Assembly (NCBI GenBank): GCA_041389885.1
Contig: JAWKRB010000019.1
Span: forward strand, 62,001 to 126,000
From: JAWKRB01 sp041389885
GTDB taxonomy: Bacteria; Myxococcota_A; Polyangia; Polyangiales; Ga0077539
Length of the DNA stretch: 64,000 nucleotides
Direction: 5' to 3'
A program made the translations under genes and the position numbers. The notes beneath the pieces were generated by a model. The model ran no database searches and was not told the DNA's origin. It was given only the letters and a program-made list of their open reading frames with translations. Below are positions 44,347 through 54,126 of the stretch, piece by piece; position 1 is the first letter of the stretch; each line of letters starts with the position of its first letter.

Positions 44347-45423
44347 ATGACCAGCCCGCTCTTCGCCCCCCTCACGCTCCGCCCCGGTGTGGTCTCGCGC
44401 AACCGCGTCTGGCTCGCGCCGCTCACGAACAAGCAGAGCCACGCCGACGGCACCCTCGCCGACGCGGAGCTTCGCTTTCTCGCCCTGCGCGCCGACGGGG
44501 GCTTCGGCCTCGTCGAGACCTGCGCGGCCTACGTCTCTCAAGACGGCAAGGCCTGGGAGGGCGAGCTCGGCGTGCACGACGACGCGATGATCGAGGGGCT
44601 CACGCGCCTCGCCGCGCGCATTCACGAGGGCGGCGCCCTCGCGAGCGTGCAGCTCTTTCACGGCGGCCTGCGCGCCTCGCAGGAGGTGAGCGGGCTCCAG
44701 CCCTGGAGCCCGTCTGCGCACACCGACGAGCAGGGGCACAGCAGCCGCGAGGCCACCGAGGACGACATCGCGCGGGTCATCGAAGACTTCGCCCGCGCCG
44801 CCGCGCGCTGCGCGCAGGCGGGCTTTGACAGCGTCGAGATCCACGGCGCCCACGGGTACCTGCTGGGGCAATTCCTGAGCACGCTCGACAACCGCCGCGA
44901 GGACCGCTGGGGGGGATCCCTCGAGAACCGCGCGCGGCTGATGCGCGAGGTGACCCGCGCGGTGCGGGCCGCGGCGCCCTCCCTGGTGCTCGCGGTGCGG
45001 CTCTCGCCCGAGGACTTCGGGCAGACCCGCGGGGTCGACCTCGACGAGAACCTCCAGCTGGCGCGGTGGCTCGTCGAGGACGGCGCCGAGGTGCTCCACC
45101 TCTCGCTCTGGCGCGCGGCGCTCCCCACGAAGAAGCGCCCCGAGTCACACCCCACGACCCTCTTTCGCGAGGTCGTCGGGTCTGACGTGAAGCTCGTCGT
45201 CGCGGGCTCGATCTGGACCCACGAGGAGGCCGAGGCCCAGCTCGCGCACGGCGCCGACGCGGTGGCGCTGGGGCGCTCGGCCATCGCCAACCACGACTGG
45301 CCCGCGAAGGTCGACCCCACGACGCTGCACCGCGCGCCGGTGGCCCCGGAGACCCTGGTCGCCGAGGGCGCGTCTCCGCAATTCGTGGAGTACCTGCGGG
45401 TGTTTCGGGGCTTCGTGGGCTGA
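44347..45423 (+). CDS. Old yellow enzyme family NADH:flavin oxidoreductase
   Basis: 358-aa FMN TIM-barrel enzyme. FMN loop RNRVWLAPLTNKQSHADG near the start, HGAHGYLLGQFLSTLDNRREDRWGG (about residues 160-184) and the phosphate-binding LVVAGSIW...GADAVALGRSAIANHDWP. It reduces activated alkenes or related substrates with NAD(P)H. It precedes an ABC ATPase by 34 bases, without evidence that they share a job. Confidence 0.92.
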   Translation: MTSPLFAPLTLRPGVVSRNRVWLAPLTNKQSHADGTLADAELRFLALRADGGFGLVETCAAYVSQDGKAWEGELGVHDDAMIEGLTRLAARIHEGGALASVQLFHGGLRASQEVSGLQPWSPSAHTDEQGHSSREATEDDIARVIEDFARAAARCAQAGFDSVEIHGAHGYLLGQFLSTLDNRREDRWGGSLENRARLMREVTRAVRAAAPSLVLAVRLSPEDFGQTRGVDLDENLQLARWLVEDGAEVLHLSLWRAALPTKKRPESHPTTLFREVVGSDVKLVVAGSIWTHEEAEAQLAHGADAVALGRSAIANHDWPAKVDPTTLHRAPVAPETLVAEGASPQFVEYLRVFRGFVG

Positions 45424-45457
45424 GCCCGCGCCGCCGCCGTGGGATGATCGCTGGGGC

Positions 45458-46186
45458 ATGGACCCGGTCCTCGAAGCGCAGGGGCTCGCGAAGCACTTCG
45501 GCGCGAAGGTCGCGCTCGCGGAGATGAGCCTCGCGCTCCCCGCGGGGGAGATCTTCGGGCTGCTCGGCCCCAACGGCGCGGGCAAGAGCACCACGATCAA
45601 CCTCTTCATGGGCTTTCTCCAGCCCACGCGGGGTTGGGCGCGGGTGTGCGGCATCGACTGCTCGCGAGACACCCGCGACGCGATGCGGCTGGTGGGGCAC
45701 ATGCCCGAAGAGCCCTCCCTCTTCGAGAACCTCACCGGCCGCGAGACCGCCGCCTTCGCCCTCACCATGCGCGGCGAGGACCACCCCCCCCGGCGCCGCG
45801 ACGTCGACCTCCTCGCCGAGCGCCTGGGCTTCTCCGCGGAGATGGACCAGCTCGTCGCGGGCTACTCGATGGGCATGCGCAAGAAGCTCGCGCTGGTGCT
45901 CGCGCTCGCCCACGACCCGCGGGTGCTGCTCCTCGACGAGCCCACCAACGGCCTCGACCCGGTGGTCGCGCGGGAGGTGCGAGAGATCCTGCGAGAGCGC
46001 GCCGCGCGCGGGGTCACCGTGGTGCTCTCGACGCACCTGCTCGACGTCGCGCAGAGGGTGTGCAACCGCCTCGGGCTGATCGTGCGCGGGCAGCTCCGCG
46101 CCGTGGGCACCCCCGATGAGGTGCTCGCGCGGGCGGGCGCGGCGTCCCTCGAAGACGCGTTCCTCGCCCTCACCGCCGCGCCATGA
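45458..46186 (+). CDS. ABC transporter ATP-binding protein
   Basis: 242 aa. Walker A GPNGAGKST (about 38-46), signature YSMGMRKKLALVLAL (about 135), Walker B LLLDEP (about 159), switch STHLL. Start ATG 45458 has GATGAT 9 bases before it. The stop overlaps the start of a large permease (ATGA), so the two form one ABC-2-type exporter. Confidence 0.9.
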   Translation: MDPVLEAQGLAKHFGAKVALAEMSLALPAGEIFGLLGPNGAGKSTTINLFMGFLQPTRGWARVCGIDCSRDTRDAMRLVGHMPEEPSLFENLTGRETAAFALTMRGEDHPPRRRDVDLLAERLGFSAEMDQLVAGYSMGMRKKLALVLALAHDPRVLLLDEPTNGLDPVVAREVREILRERAARGVTVVLSTHLLDVAQRVCNRLGLIVRGQLRAVGTPDEVLARAGAASLEDAFLALTAAP

Positions 46187-48384
46187 GCGAGGTGGGCGCG
46201 CAGCTCCGCGCGGTGGCGGCGATGTCGCTCCGCGGCGCGGTGAACTCCCTGCGACGGCGTCAGGGCGCCGGGGCCATGGTGGTCTTTCCCGTGCTCGTGG
46301 TGTTTCTGCTCGTCGAGCTCGCGCGCTTCGGCTCCCGCGCCACCGACGGCATGCGCCTCTCGCTCTCGCTCTCGTCGCCCGCCCGCGGCACGCACTACGC
46401 CGCCCTCTGGCTCTCGCTCCTCGCCCTTGGCATCGCCGCGCTGAAGTACGCCCGCGTGGTGCCGGGGCGCGGCTCCCGGAGGCTCCTCGACACGGCGGTC
46501 TTTCGCGCGCTCCCCGTGTCGCCCGGGACGCGCGTGCTCGTCGAGCTCGCCCTCGCGAACACGCACGCCGCGGGCTTCGTGCTGCTGGTCTGGGTGCCCG
46601 CGTCGTGGGGGCTGATCCGGATGCACCACGGCCCCGCCGCCGCCCTCGCGCTCACCGCCCTCTCGGCGCTGGTGGTGAACGGCGCGGCGAGCCTGGTCGC
46701 CGTCGCGCTCCACGAGGGCGCGTCGAACCGCTTGCGCGGCAGGGGCCTGGACGTCGTGCGGGTGCTGTCTGCCTCCGTCGGCGCGTCGGTCATCGGGCTC
46801 TTCGCCGCCCTCGGCCCCATCGGCGCGGGGGTCTCGCGCAACTACCGCCCCGGCACGGGCATCCCGAGCTGGACCCACCGGCTCCCGCTCCACGGCCTCG
46901 TGCGCGCCGCGCGGGGCGACGTCGACGTCACGGCGGCGCTGACCTCCGTCGCGTGGATCGTCGTCCCGTGCGCCCTCGCGCTCCTCGCGCTGCGCCACCG
47001 CGCGCGCCACCCCGCGGACCTCTCCCTCGACGCGCCCCCCGCCCCCGTCGGCGACGGGCGCTGGCCCGAGCGCCTCACCCCCGTGCGCGCCGAGTGGCGG
47101 ATGCTCACCCGACAGGCGCCCTACCTCCCCTTCGCGCCCCTCGCGTTCCTCGCGTTCTTCTTCGCGCTGGGCAAGGGCGCGCGCTCAGCCACAGGATCGC
47201 CGCTGCCGTCGGTGGTGCTCTTCGGGCTCGTGGGGTGGTCCCTGCTGGTGATGGGCACGGCCCTCTCGGGCGCGGCCTCTCGGCGCTGGCGCCGCGCGCT
47301 GTGGATCCTCCCCGCGCACGGCGTCGACCACGTCGCCGCGATTCGCGCGGTGACCCTGGTGCACGTCGCGCTCACGCTCCCCATCGCCCTCGCGACCTTC
47401 GTCGTGCTGCTGCAGCCCGCGCAGCCGCCCGCGGTCTTCTTCGCGCGGCAGCTCGTGGGCCTCGCCCTCGCCATCGCCGTCGGGCAGTGGATGCAGGCCG
47501 CGACGGTCTTTCACCACATCGACCCCGCGCCCGACCGGCTCACGGGGCTCTCGGTGGGCGCGCTGTTCATCGTGCTCGCGTCGGTGCTCCCCGCGGCGGC
47601 GCTCACGGTCACCCTCTCGGCGTTTCCCCTCACGTCCTGGGGGCCGCTGCTGCTGGTCGTGGCGATGATGGCGTGGTCCATCGAACGCGCTGCGGTGCAG
47701 AGGCTTCGGAGCGTTCGCGACCCCGACGGCGACCCCGACGCCGCGCGCCGCACCTGGCCCGCGCTGAGGGCCTTCGGCTTCGCGCTCCTCGCGCAGCTCG
47801 CGGCGATGCAGAGCGCCGAGACCCTCTTCGAGGCCGGCACCACCCGGCAGGTCATCGCCGGGCTCTGCGCCTTCGTGCTGGTGCTCGTCGCGGCGTCGTG
47901 GCGCGCGTGGCGGCGCTACGCCGTCGCGCCCCGGTGGAGCGCGGCGCGCAGCGTGGGCGCGGGCGTGCTCGCGGGGGCGCTGCACTTCGCGTGGTCGTCG
48001 CAGTACGCGCGCTGGGTCGTGGGCGCGAGCGCCGAGGCGAACCCCCTCGCGGCGGCGGTGCGGCAGGGCGACGGCGTGCAGCGCGCGGGCTTCGCGCTCC
48101 TCGCGGTGCTCGTCGTGCCCCTCGCCGAGGAGCTGTACTTTCGCGCGTGGCTCCCGAACGCGCTCGCGACCGACCTCTCGCCGCGCTGGGCGCGCTACAG
48201 CGCCGTGCCCGCCGCCGCGCTCTTCGCGACGGTGCACGGCGTCGCGACGTGGCCCGTCGCCTTCGCGGGCGCGCTCCTCGCGAGCTGGCTGCTCGCGCGC
48301 AGCGGGCGCGTCGCGAGCTGCCTCGCGTGGCACGTCACGAACAACGCGCTGGTCATCGCCGTCGCGCTCCTCGGCGCGCGCTGA
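46183..48384 (+). CDS. ABC-2 permease fused to a CPBP-type intramembrane protease domain
   Basis: 733 aa, about 14-16 hydrophobic helices. The first about 500 residues form the permease part (a series of helices with polar loops). A second membrane part begins after an Asp/Arg-rich loop (about 507-525). The C-terminal unit has the CPBP/Rce1 motifs EELYFRAWL (about 648-656), a histidine in FATVHGVATW and the WHVTNN motif (about 723). These are proposed metal and catalytic residues of that protease family. The partner ATPase overlaps it by four bases. Confidence 0.82.
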   Translation: MSEVGAQLRAVAAMSLRGAVNSLRRRQGAGAMVVFPVLVVFLLVELARFGSRATDGMRLSLSLSSPARGTHYAALWLSLLALGIAALKYARVVPGRGSRRLLDTAVFRALPVSPGTRVLVELALANTHAAGFVLLVWVPASWGLIRMHHGPAAALALTALSALVVNGAASLVAVALHEGASNRLRGRGLDVVRVLSASVGASVIGLFAALGPIGAGVSRNYRPGTGIPSWTHRLPLHGLVRAARGDVDVTAALTSVAWIVVPCALALLALRHRARHPADLSLDAPPAPVGDGRWPERLTPVRAEWRMLTRQAPYLPFAPLAFLAFFFALGKGARSATGSPLPSVVLFGLVGWSLLVMGTALSGAASRRWRRALWILPAHGVDHVAAIRAVTLVHVALTLPIALATFVVLLQPAQPPAVFFARQLVGLALAIAVGQWMQAATVFHHIDPAPDRLTGLSVGALFIVLASVLPAAALTVTLSAFPLTSWGPLLLVVAMMAWSIERAAVQRLRSVRDPDGDPDAARRTWPALRAFGFALLAQLAAMQSAETLFEAGTTRQVIAGLCAFVLVLVAASWRAWRRYAVAPRWSAARSVGAGVLAGALHFAWSSQYARWVVGASAEANPLAAAVRQGDGVQRAGFALLAVLVVPLAEELYFRAWLPNALATDLSPRWARYSAVPAAALFATVHGVATWPVAFAGALLASWLLARSGRVASCLAWHVTNNALVIAVALLGAR

Positions 48385-48385
48385 G

Positions 48386-49738
48386 TCAGCTCGCCGGGAC
48401 GATCGATGCGCCTGCGCCGCAGCGCCATCGGTTCCACCCGCCCGCGTCCCAGGCGACGAGCACGCGGCCGGTGAACGCGAGGGGCGGCGTCGGCCCGTCG
48501 CCCTCGAGGCCGGGCAGCTCGCGGCGCGAGACCCACGACGACCACCGGATGAATCCTCCCGCCGCCGTCGGGTCGAGGGTGGCCGAGCCCCCCGCCCAGC
48601 GCAGCGCGATCACCGGGCGCCCCGCCCTGCACCGCAGCGCGCGGCTCCGGAGCGCGGGCCAGACCTCGCCGCCGTAGCGATCGGGTCGCACCCGCGTCGA
48701 CGACGCCGCGGCGCCGAAGGCCCTCAGGTGCCCGAGGGCCGAGCCCTGCATGTCGTCTTCGGTGGGCTGCGCGACGACGTAGAGGCTGCCGCCCGACACC
48801 GCGAGCCGCAGGTCTCGGTAGTGCGCGAGGGTCTGCCCCTCGAAGGGCGACGCGCCGCCCCGCGCGAGCGCCTCGACGTAGAGCTCGGTGTGGCTCCCGA
48901 CGTGATCGCTGCTCACGGCGACGGCGAAGCCCTCGCCCACGGGGGTGAGCTCCGAGGGGCCAGCGGTGTGCGCGAGCACGCCCTCGGTGTGTCGCTCGAG
49001 GTGACCCTCGGCGTCGATGCGCGCGACGGTCCACCCCCGGCAGGGCGTGCGCTCGGGGCGCTCGGGGTCGCCGTGCTCGCAGCGCGTGAAGGGGGCCGAC
49101 GAGGTCACCACGGCGCCGCGGTTCGGCGCGGCGATCACGCCGACCTCGAGCCGCGCGATCGCCTGCGGCGCCATCTCCGCCGCGTCGCCCTCCATCGCGC
49201 GAAAGTCGTGCACGGTGATGGGGCGCTCGACCGTCGCGAGGTCGCGCGTCGCGCGCATCGCGGCCACGAGGTAGTCGGCCCTGCCCTGGCCCGCGGGGCG
49301 CGCGGAGCCCCAGGCGATCCAGACGTCGTCGCCGCGCGCGCTCACGTCGAGGGCGACCACCGGCCCCGTGGTCCGCCGCAGCAGCCTGGGCACGCCCACG
49401 GGGGCGCCGTCGGCGTCGAGCCGCGTCGCGATGAGGTCGGTCGAGCGCCGCCCCTCGCGGTTCATCGCCCGCACGAGCACGGCGCCGTCGCCGACGCCCA
49501 CGAGGCGATCGACGGGGGTCGCGTTGAGGTCGACCACCGCGGGCGTCGTCGCGCGCGGCGCCGCGGGCTCCGCGCCGACCTCGGGCGCGACGTCGGGCGC
49601 GACGTCGGGCGCGACCACGTCGCGAATCGCCTGCGCCGCAGGGACATCGAACGCGACCGGGGGCGCCTCTCGCCGCCGGGGCGCGCGCTCGCACGAGGCG
49701 AGGGCGAGGAGGGTGAGGGCGAGGTGTGCGCGTCTCAT
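48386..49738 (-). CDS. Hypothetical lipoprotein, 450 aa
   Basis: Lipobox at LLALASC. Repeated VAPDV elements (about residues 41-56) form a linker. The body alternates strands and turns (VGVIAAPNRGAVVTSSAPF, LRLAVSGGSLYVVAQPTEDD), possibly a beta-propeller, but no repeat is clear enough to name. It has six Cys, two early (CEHG, CRGW) and others near the end. Convergent with the permease; the two stops are one base apart. Confidence 0.65.
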   Translation of the reverse strand: MRRAHLALTLLALASCERAPRRREAPPVAFDVPAAQAIRDVVAPDVAPDVAPEVGAEPAAPRATTPAVVDLNATPVDRLVGVGDGAVLVRAMNREGRRSTDLIATRLDADGAPVGVPRLLRRTTGPVVALDVSARGDDVWIAWGSARPAGQGRADYLVAAMRATRDLATVERPITVHDFRAMEGDAAEMAPQAIARLEVGVIAAPNRGAVVTSSAPFTRCEHGDPERPERTPCRGWTVARIDAEGHLERHTEGVLAHTAGPSELTPVGEGFAVAVSSDHVGSHTELYVEALARGGASPFEGQTLAHYRDLRLAVSGGSLYVVAQPTEDDMQGSALGHLRAFGAAASSTRVRPDRYGGEVWPALRSRALRCRAGRPVIALRWAGGSATLDPTAAGGFIRWSSWVSRRELPGLEGDGPTPPLAFTGRVLVAWDAGGWNRWRCGAGASIVPAS

Positions 49739-49773
49739 GCGGCTGAATTTCGCTCGCGGTGGTGTGGTCGCGC

Positions 49774-50241
49774 TCAGCGCGGCCCGCCCCACGCGGGCGC
49801 GGGGTTGAGGGCCTGCGCCTGCGCGGCGCCGATGGAGGCCAGGGCGTCGGCGTTGAGGCGAAAGGTCGCGCCGTGGGCGACCTGCATCTCGCCCGCGAAG
49901 AAGGCGCTCCCCGTCGGGGTGAGGCGCAGGGCGCTCCACGGGATGAGCAGCGGCGGGTGAAAGGGGAAGATCACCATGACCCTCGCGAGGAGCCCCTGCG
50001 GGGTGGCCTCGAAGGACGTGGTCCCGCGGTAGGACACCCCGCCGATGGCGCACGCGAAGCCGCTCGGGAGGGGGGCGCCGCGGAGGCCCTCGGGCGCGGG
50101 GTAGGCGGCCCGCATCGAGCGCCAGCCCGAGGCCGCCGAGAGCGTCAGGCACACCAGGGACCAGATCCCCACGAAGAGGATCGGAAACCCGGCGGCGATG
50201 AGCACGACGACGAGGACGCCCGGTTCGGAGGAGGTCTCCAT
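49774..50241 (-). CDS. Hypothetical membrane protein, 155 aa
   Basis: One strong membrane helix at residues 8-38 (GVLVVVLIAAGFPILFVGIWSLVC is its core), then a soluble beta-rich part with FHPPLLIPWSALRLTPTGSAFF. ATG 50241 has TACGCT 7 bases upstream. No known family recognised. Confidence 0.6.
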   Translation of the reverse strand: METSSEPGVLVVVLIAAGFPILFVGIWSLVCLTLSAASGWRSMRAAYPAPEGLRGAPLPSGFACAIGGVSYRGTTSFEATPQGLLARVMVIFPFHPPLLIPWSALRLTPTGSAFFAGEMQVAHGATFRLNADALASIGAAQAQALNPAPAWGGPR

Positions 50242-50248
50242 ACGCCGG

Positions 50249-50254
50249 AGCGTA
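50249..50254 (-). promoter_or_regulatory. -10-like box for the 155-aa membrane protein
   Basis: TACGCT on the minus strand, 7 bases before ATG 50241. Confidence 0.45.
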
Positions 50255-50276
50255 CCCCGAGACGGGGAGGCTCGGC

Positions 50277-51653
50277 TCAGCGCAGGGGGAGCACGAAGAC
50301 CACGCCGTCGTCGTTGCCCATGCCCGCGGCGACGGCGCGGGTGCCCACGAGCGCGGCGCGGCTCTGGTCGGGGGAGATCGACACGGCCCAGAAGAAGTCG
50401 CTCGCGCCGCCGAAGTCGAAGACGCGCACGCCGTTGGCGCCGAAGGTGGCGTCGCGCTGCCCGTCGGCGGTGAGCATCGCGATCATCCCGTCGGAGTTGG
50501 TCTCGCTGCTGCGCCCGCCGCCCACCATGAGCACGCGGTTGTCGGGGAGGATCGCGAGGTCACGCGCGTTGTCGTTGAAGGCCATGCGGTCGAGGCGAGC
50601 GACGCCCATGGTCCCGTAGCTCGTGTCGCGAACACCGGTGGCGGAGATGCGGAGCGAGAGCCAGTCGAGGTTCTCGGTGCTCGCGGCGCGGCCGTAGCCC
50701 GCGGTGACGAACGACGTGCCCTGCAGCCGCGCGGCGTAGGCCTCGGTGGCGACCGGGAGCACGGTCTCGGTGTAGATCCCGCCGGTGCCGAAGGTGGTGT
50801 CGAGCTGACCCGCGGGGGTGAGCTTGAAGAGCACGGGCTTCACCACGCCGCCGTCGGTCATGTACCCCGCGCCGACGATGCTCCCGTCGGCGAGGATCGT
50901 CGCTGTGCGCGCGCTCGCGCTGCGGTTGTTCACGTCGACCGAGGCCACGCCCGCGGTGCCGAAGGTCATGTCCCGCGCGCCGTCGGCGCTGAGGCGGACG
51001 ATGGCGAAATCGCTGTCCATGCCGCCGTCTCGCTTGCGCGAGCCCGAGATCACCAGGCGATCGTCGGGGTAGGCCTCGAGGGCCCAGGCGCTGTCGGCGA
51101 CGTAGGTCTCGCCGTCGAGCACGCCGTCGCTGAGGTCGAGGGTCACCACCCCGCCGGTGCCGAAGGCCGTGTCGAGGGTGCCGTCGGCGTTGAAGCGCGC
51201 GAGGGCGACGTCGCGGTCGCGCGCGTCGGTGGCGCCCGCGTGCTCGACGGTGGCGAGGACCACCACCTTGCCCGTCGACTGCACCACGACCCCGCGCGCG
51301 ACCTCGCCCCCGGCGCCCACCGCGAGGTTGTGCGTGGCGACGCCGTTGGTCCCCCAGGTCATGTCGGGGGTGCCGTCGGCGTTGAAGCGGCGCACGAGGG
51401 TGCGAACGTCCGCCGTCGACTCGGTGCTGTCGGCGAGGACCCCGACGCCGTAGAAGCGCCCGCTCGCGCCCCAGGCGACGCCGAAGAGCCGGTCGTGCCC
51501 GGTGGGCGAAGAGGCGATCACCGTCGGCGCGGGGCCGCCCGCGTCCGCCGTGGCGCCCGCGTCGGCGGTGGTGTTCGAGTCGCCGCAGCCCAGCCCGAAG
51601 GCCGTGACCGAGGCGAGGAGCAGGGAGTGACGAAGGAGCGAGGCGTACTTCAT
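50277..51653 (-). CDS. Delta-60 repeat lipoprotein
   Basis: 458 aa. Signal and lipobox AFGLGC. An Asp/Ala linker precedes six or more delta-60 units with the core DGxxDxxFGTxGV (DGTPDMTWGTNGV, DGTLDTAFGTGGV, DGARDMTFGTAGV, GQLDTTFGTGG, GVRDTSYGTMGV, DGQRDATFGANGV). The repeats form a propeller-like surface domain common in Myxococcota and relatives. It follows the TonB-dependent receptor gene by 82 bases. Confidence 0.85.
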   Translation of the reverse strand: MKYASLLRHSLLLASVTAFGLGCGDSNTTADAGATADAGGPAPTVIASSPTGHDRLFGVAWGASGRFYGVGVLADSTESTADVRTLVRRFNADGTPDMTWGTNGVATHNLAVGAGGEVARGVVVQSTGKVVVLATVEHAGATDARDRDVALARFNADGTLDTAFGTGGVVTLDLSDGVLDGETYVADSAWALEAYPDDRLVISGSRKRDGGMDSDFAIVRLSADGARDMTFGTAGVASVDVNNRSASARTATILADGSIVGAGYMTDGGVVKPVLFKLTPAGQLDTTFGTGGIYTETVLPVATEAYAARLQGTSFVTAGYGRAASTENLDWLSLRISATGVRDTSYGTMGVARLDRMAFNDNARDLAILPDNRVLMVGGGRSSETNSDGMIAMLTADGQRDATFGANGVRVFDFGGASDFFWAVSISPDQSRAALVGTRAVAAGMGNDDGVVFVLPLR

Positions 51654-51735
51654 GAGGGAGCTACCTTTTGCGATGGAGGATGATTCCCGATCTCACTAAC
51701 AACAGCGAGATATCTTGTGTGATTTCAGTCTCTTA
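51654..51735. promoter_or_regulatory. AT-rich spacer between the TonB receptor and delta-60 genes
   Basis: 82 bases of markedly lower GC. It contains the palindrome AGATATCT, two direct repeats (TCTCACTAAC and TCTCTTACTAAC) and an ATGATTC that partly matches the 13-mer at the two iron operons. It probably holds the delta-60 gene promoter. No certain -35 or -10 pair could be chosen. Confidence 0.35.
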
Positions 51736-54123
51736 CTAACGCGACGCGCGGGGCTGCGGGGGCCGCGGGAAGTTCCACTCGAGGCCCAGAAAGACCTGTC
51801 GAAAGCCCGCGGGCTGAATGCCCTGGGGCGCGCGGTTGGCGATGTAGACTTGGTCGGTGAGGTTGCGCCCGGCGACGAAGAACGTGAGCCCGGTGCTTAG
51901 CATCGCGTAGCCCACGCGGGCGTCGACGGTGAGGTACTCGGGCAGCACGCCGACGACGCCGTCGGTGCTGGCGAAGCGGGTGTTGTCGCGGTCGGAGAAC
52001 TGCGAGCTGACGTAGGTCGCGCCCACCTGCGCCGAGAACCCGCTGCGGTGCAGGAACCTCAGCCGGGCGTAGACCGTGTGCTCCGGCGCGTAGGGGAGCC
52101 GGTTGCCGTTGTAGAGCCCCGCGACGAACGACGCGTTGGGGAGCCAGGTGTAGTTCACCGTGAGCGGCAGGGTGAAGGTCTGCCGCGCGCGCTGCACGAG
52201 GGGCGCGAGGTCGAAGGTCACCGAGCTCTCGAGGCCGAGGTGCCGACTGAGCCCGCTGTTGAAGCCCGTCGCCGGCGCGCCGCCCGAGATCTCGTTCGGG
52301 GGGATGATCTGGTTCTCGAACTCCATCCAGAAGCCTGCGACCTCGGCGTTGAGCCAGCGGCCGACGCGGAGGCGCGCGCCGAGCTCGGTGTTCCACGAGA
52401 GCTCGGGGTCGAGCTGGAGGTTCACGCCGCTGGGCGACACGGCATCCTTGGTGCGCGGCGGCGCGTAGCCGCGGTGCACCCCGGCGAAGAACGACAGCGA
52501 GCGGGTCGCGTTCACCGACACGCCGAGCGCAGGAATGATCGCCAGCGTGTGCGCGCTCCCCCGGATGTCGACGTCGGCGACGGTGGTCTGCCCCATCGCG
52601 TCGGTCACGCTCGCGCGGGTGACGTCGCGGTGGGTCCAGAAGCTCTCGATGCGCAGGCCCGGCGTGACGAAGAGGCGGTCCCAGAACCCGAAGCGGTGCT
52701 GCACCGCGGCGGAGAGCGCGTAGCCGCTGCGAAACTCGGCGTCGACGGGCACCCCCGCGTTCACGTCGAGGAGGTTCGAGATGCGGAGCTGGTCCTGCGC
52801 GTTCTCGGTGTGAAAGCGCACCGCCGCGTTGAGCTCGCCGGTGAACTTCTCGCCCGAGCGCCAGGTCCACGTCAGCCGCGGCTCGAGGCCCATGACCCCA
52901 AAGGTGCGGTCGCGAATCGCCGCCGTGCGCAGGAAGTACAGGCTGCCGCCGTCGCGGGTCGCGTTGAGCCCCGCCGTCCCCACCGCCGCGCAGAACTGCG
53001 TCGGGTCGCAGGCGCGCTCGTAGTCGGCGCCCATGCCGTCCCGGTCGAACTCCTGCCGTCGCCACACGCGGTCGGTCTGGTAGGCGTAGAGGTTCGTGCG
53101 CAGCATCAGCGAGCCGCTGAAGGCGTGCTGGTGCATCAGCGCGACGGCGTAGCGCTGCACCACGAAGCGGTCGTGGTTCGCGGGGTTGAACGCGGGGTTG
53201 AGGTTGAACTGCGGGGTGGTGAGTCCGAGGTACGTCGCGGCGGAGTCTTCTTGATAGAAGTTCACTTTGACGTTCAGGAGCGAGCGCGAAGAGAGCTGCA
53301 ATCGCAGGCGCATCGCGACGTCGGTGAGCCCGAGGTCGAGGCTCCGGGGGCCGTCGAAGCGGCGGTGCATCGCGTCGATGCGCCACCCGATGGCGCCGTG
53401 CGTCGCGCCCGCGAAGGCCCGCGCGAGGAAGTACCCGAAGTTGCCGTAGCGGAGCTCCACGCCCGTCGAAGGCGTTCGCGGAGGGTCGCGGGTGATGTAG
53501 TTGATCACGCCGCCGACGGTCTGCGGCCCCCACATGATCCCGCCGCTGCCGCGCACGACCTCGACGCGCTCCATGCGCTCGATGGGCGGCGAGTAGTAGA
53601 GCTCGGGGGCGCCGTAGGGGTTGAGCGTGATCGGCACGCCGTCTTCGAGGACGAGCACCTGGCGCGAGCGGTTGGGGTCGAGGCCGCGGATCCCGATGTT
53701 CAGCCGCAGCCCCATGCCGTCTTCAGACACCACGTTGACGCCGGGCACGGTGCGCAGCACGTCGCCCGCGTTCTGCGGCGCGAGCTGCTCGAGGTCCTCG
53801 CGGCGCACCTGGGTCGTGCTGCCGGGGACGCGCTCCATGGGCCGGGGCGGCACCCCCGCGACGTCCACCGTGGGCGCCACGAGCACCGCGTCGTCGCCGC
53901 GCGCCGGGCGGCGTCGAGGAGCGCGAGCGACCTCGGGCTCAGGCGGCGCGGGCGCGGGCGCGGGCGCCGCGACAGGCGGCGCGGGTGCAGGGTCAGGCTG
54001 CGCGGGTGCAGGGTCGGAGACGGAGGCGTCGTCCGGCTGCGAGGCGTCGGGGGGATCGGCGAGGGCCGCAGAGGTCGCCAGGGCGCCGGTCGCCGCGAGG
54101 AGGAGGCTGCGTCGGAGGTTCAT
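51736..54123 (-). CDS. TonB-dependent outer-membrane receptor (FecA/FhuE-like)
   Basis: 795 aa. Signal peptide and a Pro/Ala/Asp-rich stretch (to about residue 70) precede the plug. TonB-box-like region VLVAPTVDVAGVPPRP and plug signature VLRTVPGVNVVSEDG...LNIGIRGLDPNRSRQVLVLEDGVPI, then RMERVEVVRGSGGIMWGPQTVGGVINYITR. The barrel ends in LGLEWNF, with the terminal aromatic a few residues earlier than usual because a polar tail PRPPQPRASR follows. Substrate probably a ferric chelate (inference from neighbours). It follows tonB by 3 bases. Confidence 0.93.
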   Translation of the reverse strand: MNLRRSLLLAATGALATSAALADPPDASQPDDASVSDPAPAQPDPAPAPPVAAPAPAPAPPEPEVARAPRRRPARGDDAVLVAPTVDVAGVPPRPMERVPGSTTQVRREDLEQLAPQNAGDVLRTVPGVNVVSEDGMGLRLNIGIRGLDPNRSRQVLVLEDGVPITLNPYGAPELYYSPPIERMERVEVVRGSGGIMWGPQTVGGVINYITRDPPRTPSTGVELRYGNFGYFLARAFAGATHGAIGWRIDAMHRRFDGPRSLDLGLTDVAMRLRLQLSSRSLLNVKVNFYQEDSAATYLGLTTPQFNLNPAFNPANHDRFVVQRYAVALMHQHAFSGSLMLRTNLYAYQTDRVWRRQEFDRDGMGADYERACDPTQFCAAVGTAGLNATRDGGSLYFLRTAAIRDRTFGVMGLEPRLTWTWRSGEKFTGELNAAVRFHTENAQDQLRISNLLDVNAGVPVDAEFRSGYALSAAVQHRFGFWDRLFVTPGLRIESFWTHRDVTRASVTDAMGQTTVADVDIRGSAHTLAIIPALGVSVNATRSLSFFAGVHRGYAPPRTKDAVSPSGVNLQLDPELSWNTELGARLRVGRWLNAEVAGFWMEFENQIIPPNEISGGAPATGFNSGLSRHLGLESSVTFDLAPLVQRARQTFTLPLTVNYTWLPNASFVAGLYNGNRLPYAPEHTVYARLRFLHRSGFSAQVGATYVSSQFSDRDNTRFASTDGVVGVLPEYLTVDARVGYAMLSTGLTFFVAGRNLTDQVYIANRAPQGIQPAGFRQVFLGLEWNFPRPPQPRASR

Positions 54124-54126
54124 CGC

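Noticed and set aside
48380..48390. GCTGAGTCAGC palindrome across the stops of the permease and lipoprotein genes as a terminator
   Set aside because: TGA next to TCA is palindromic by chance and the stem is only five pairs. The same applies to the short palindrome at 31601-31613.
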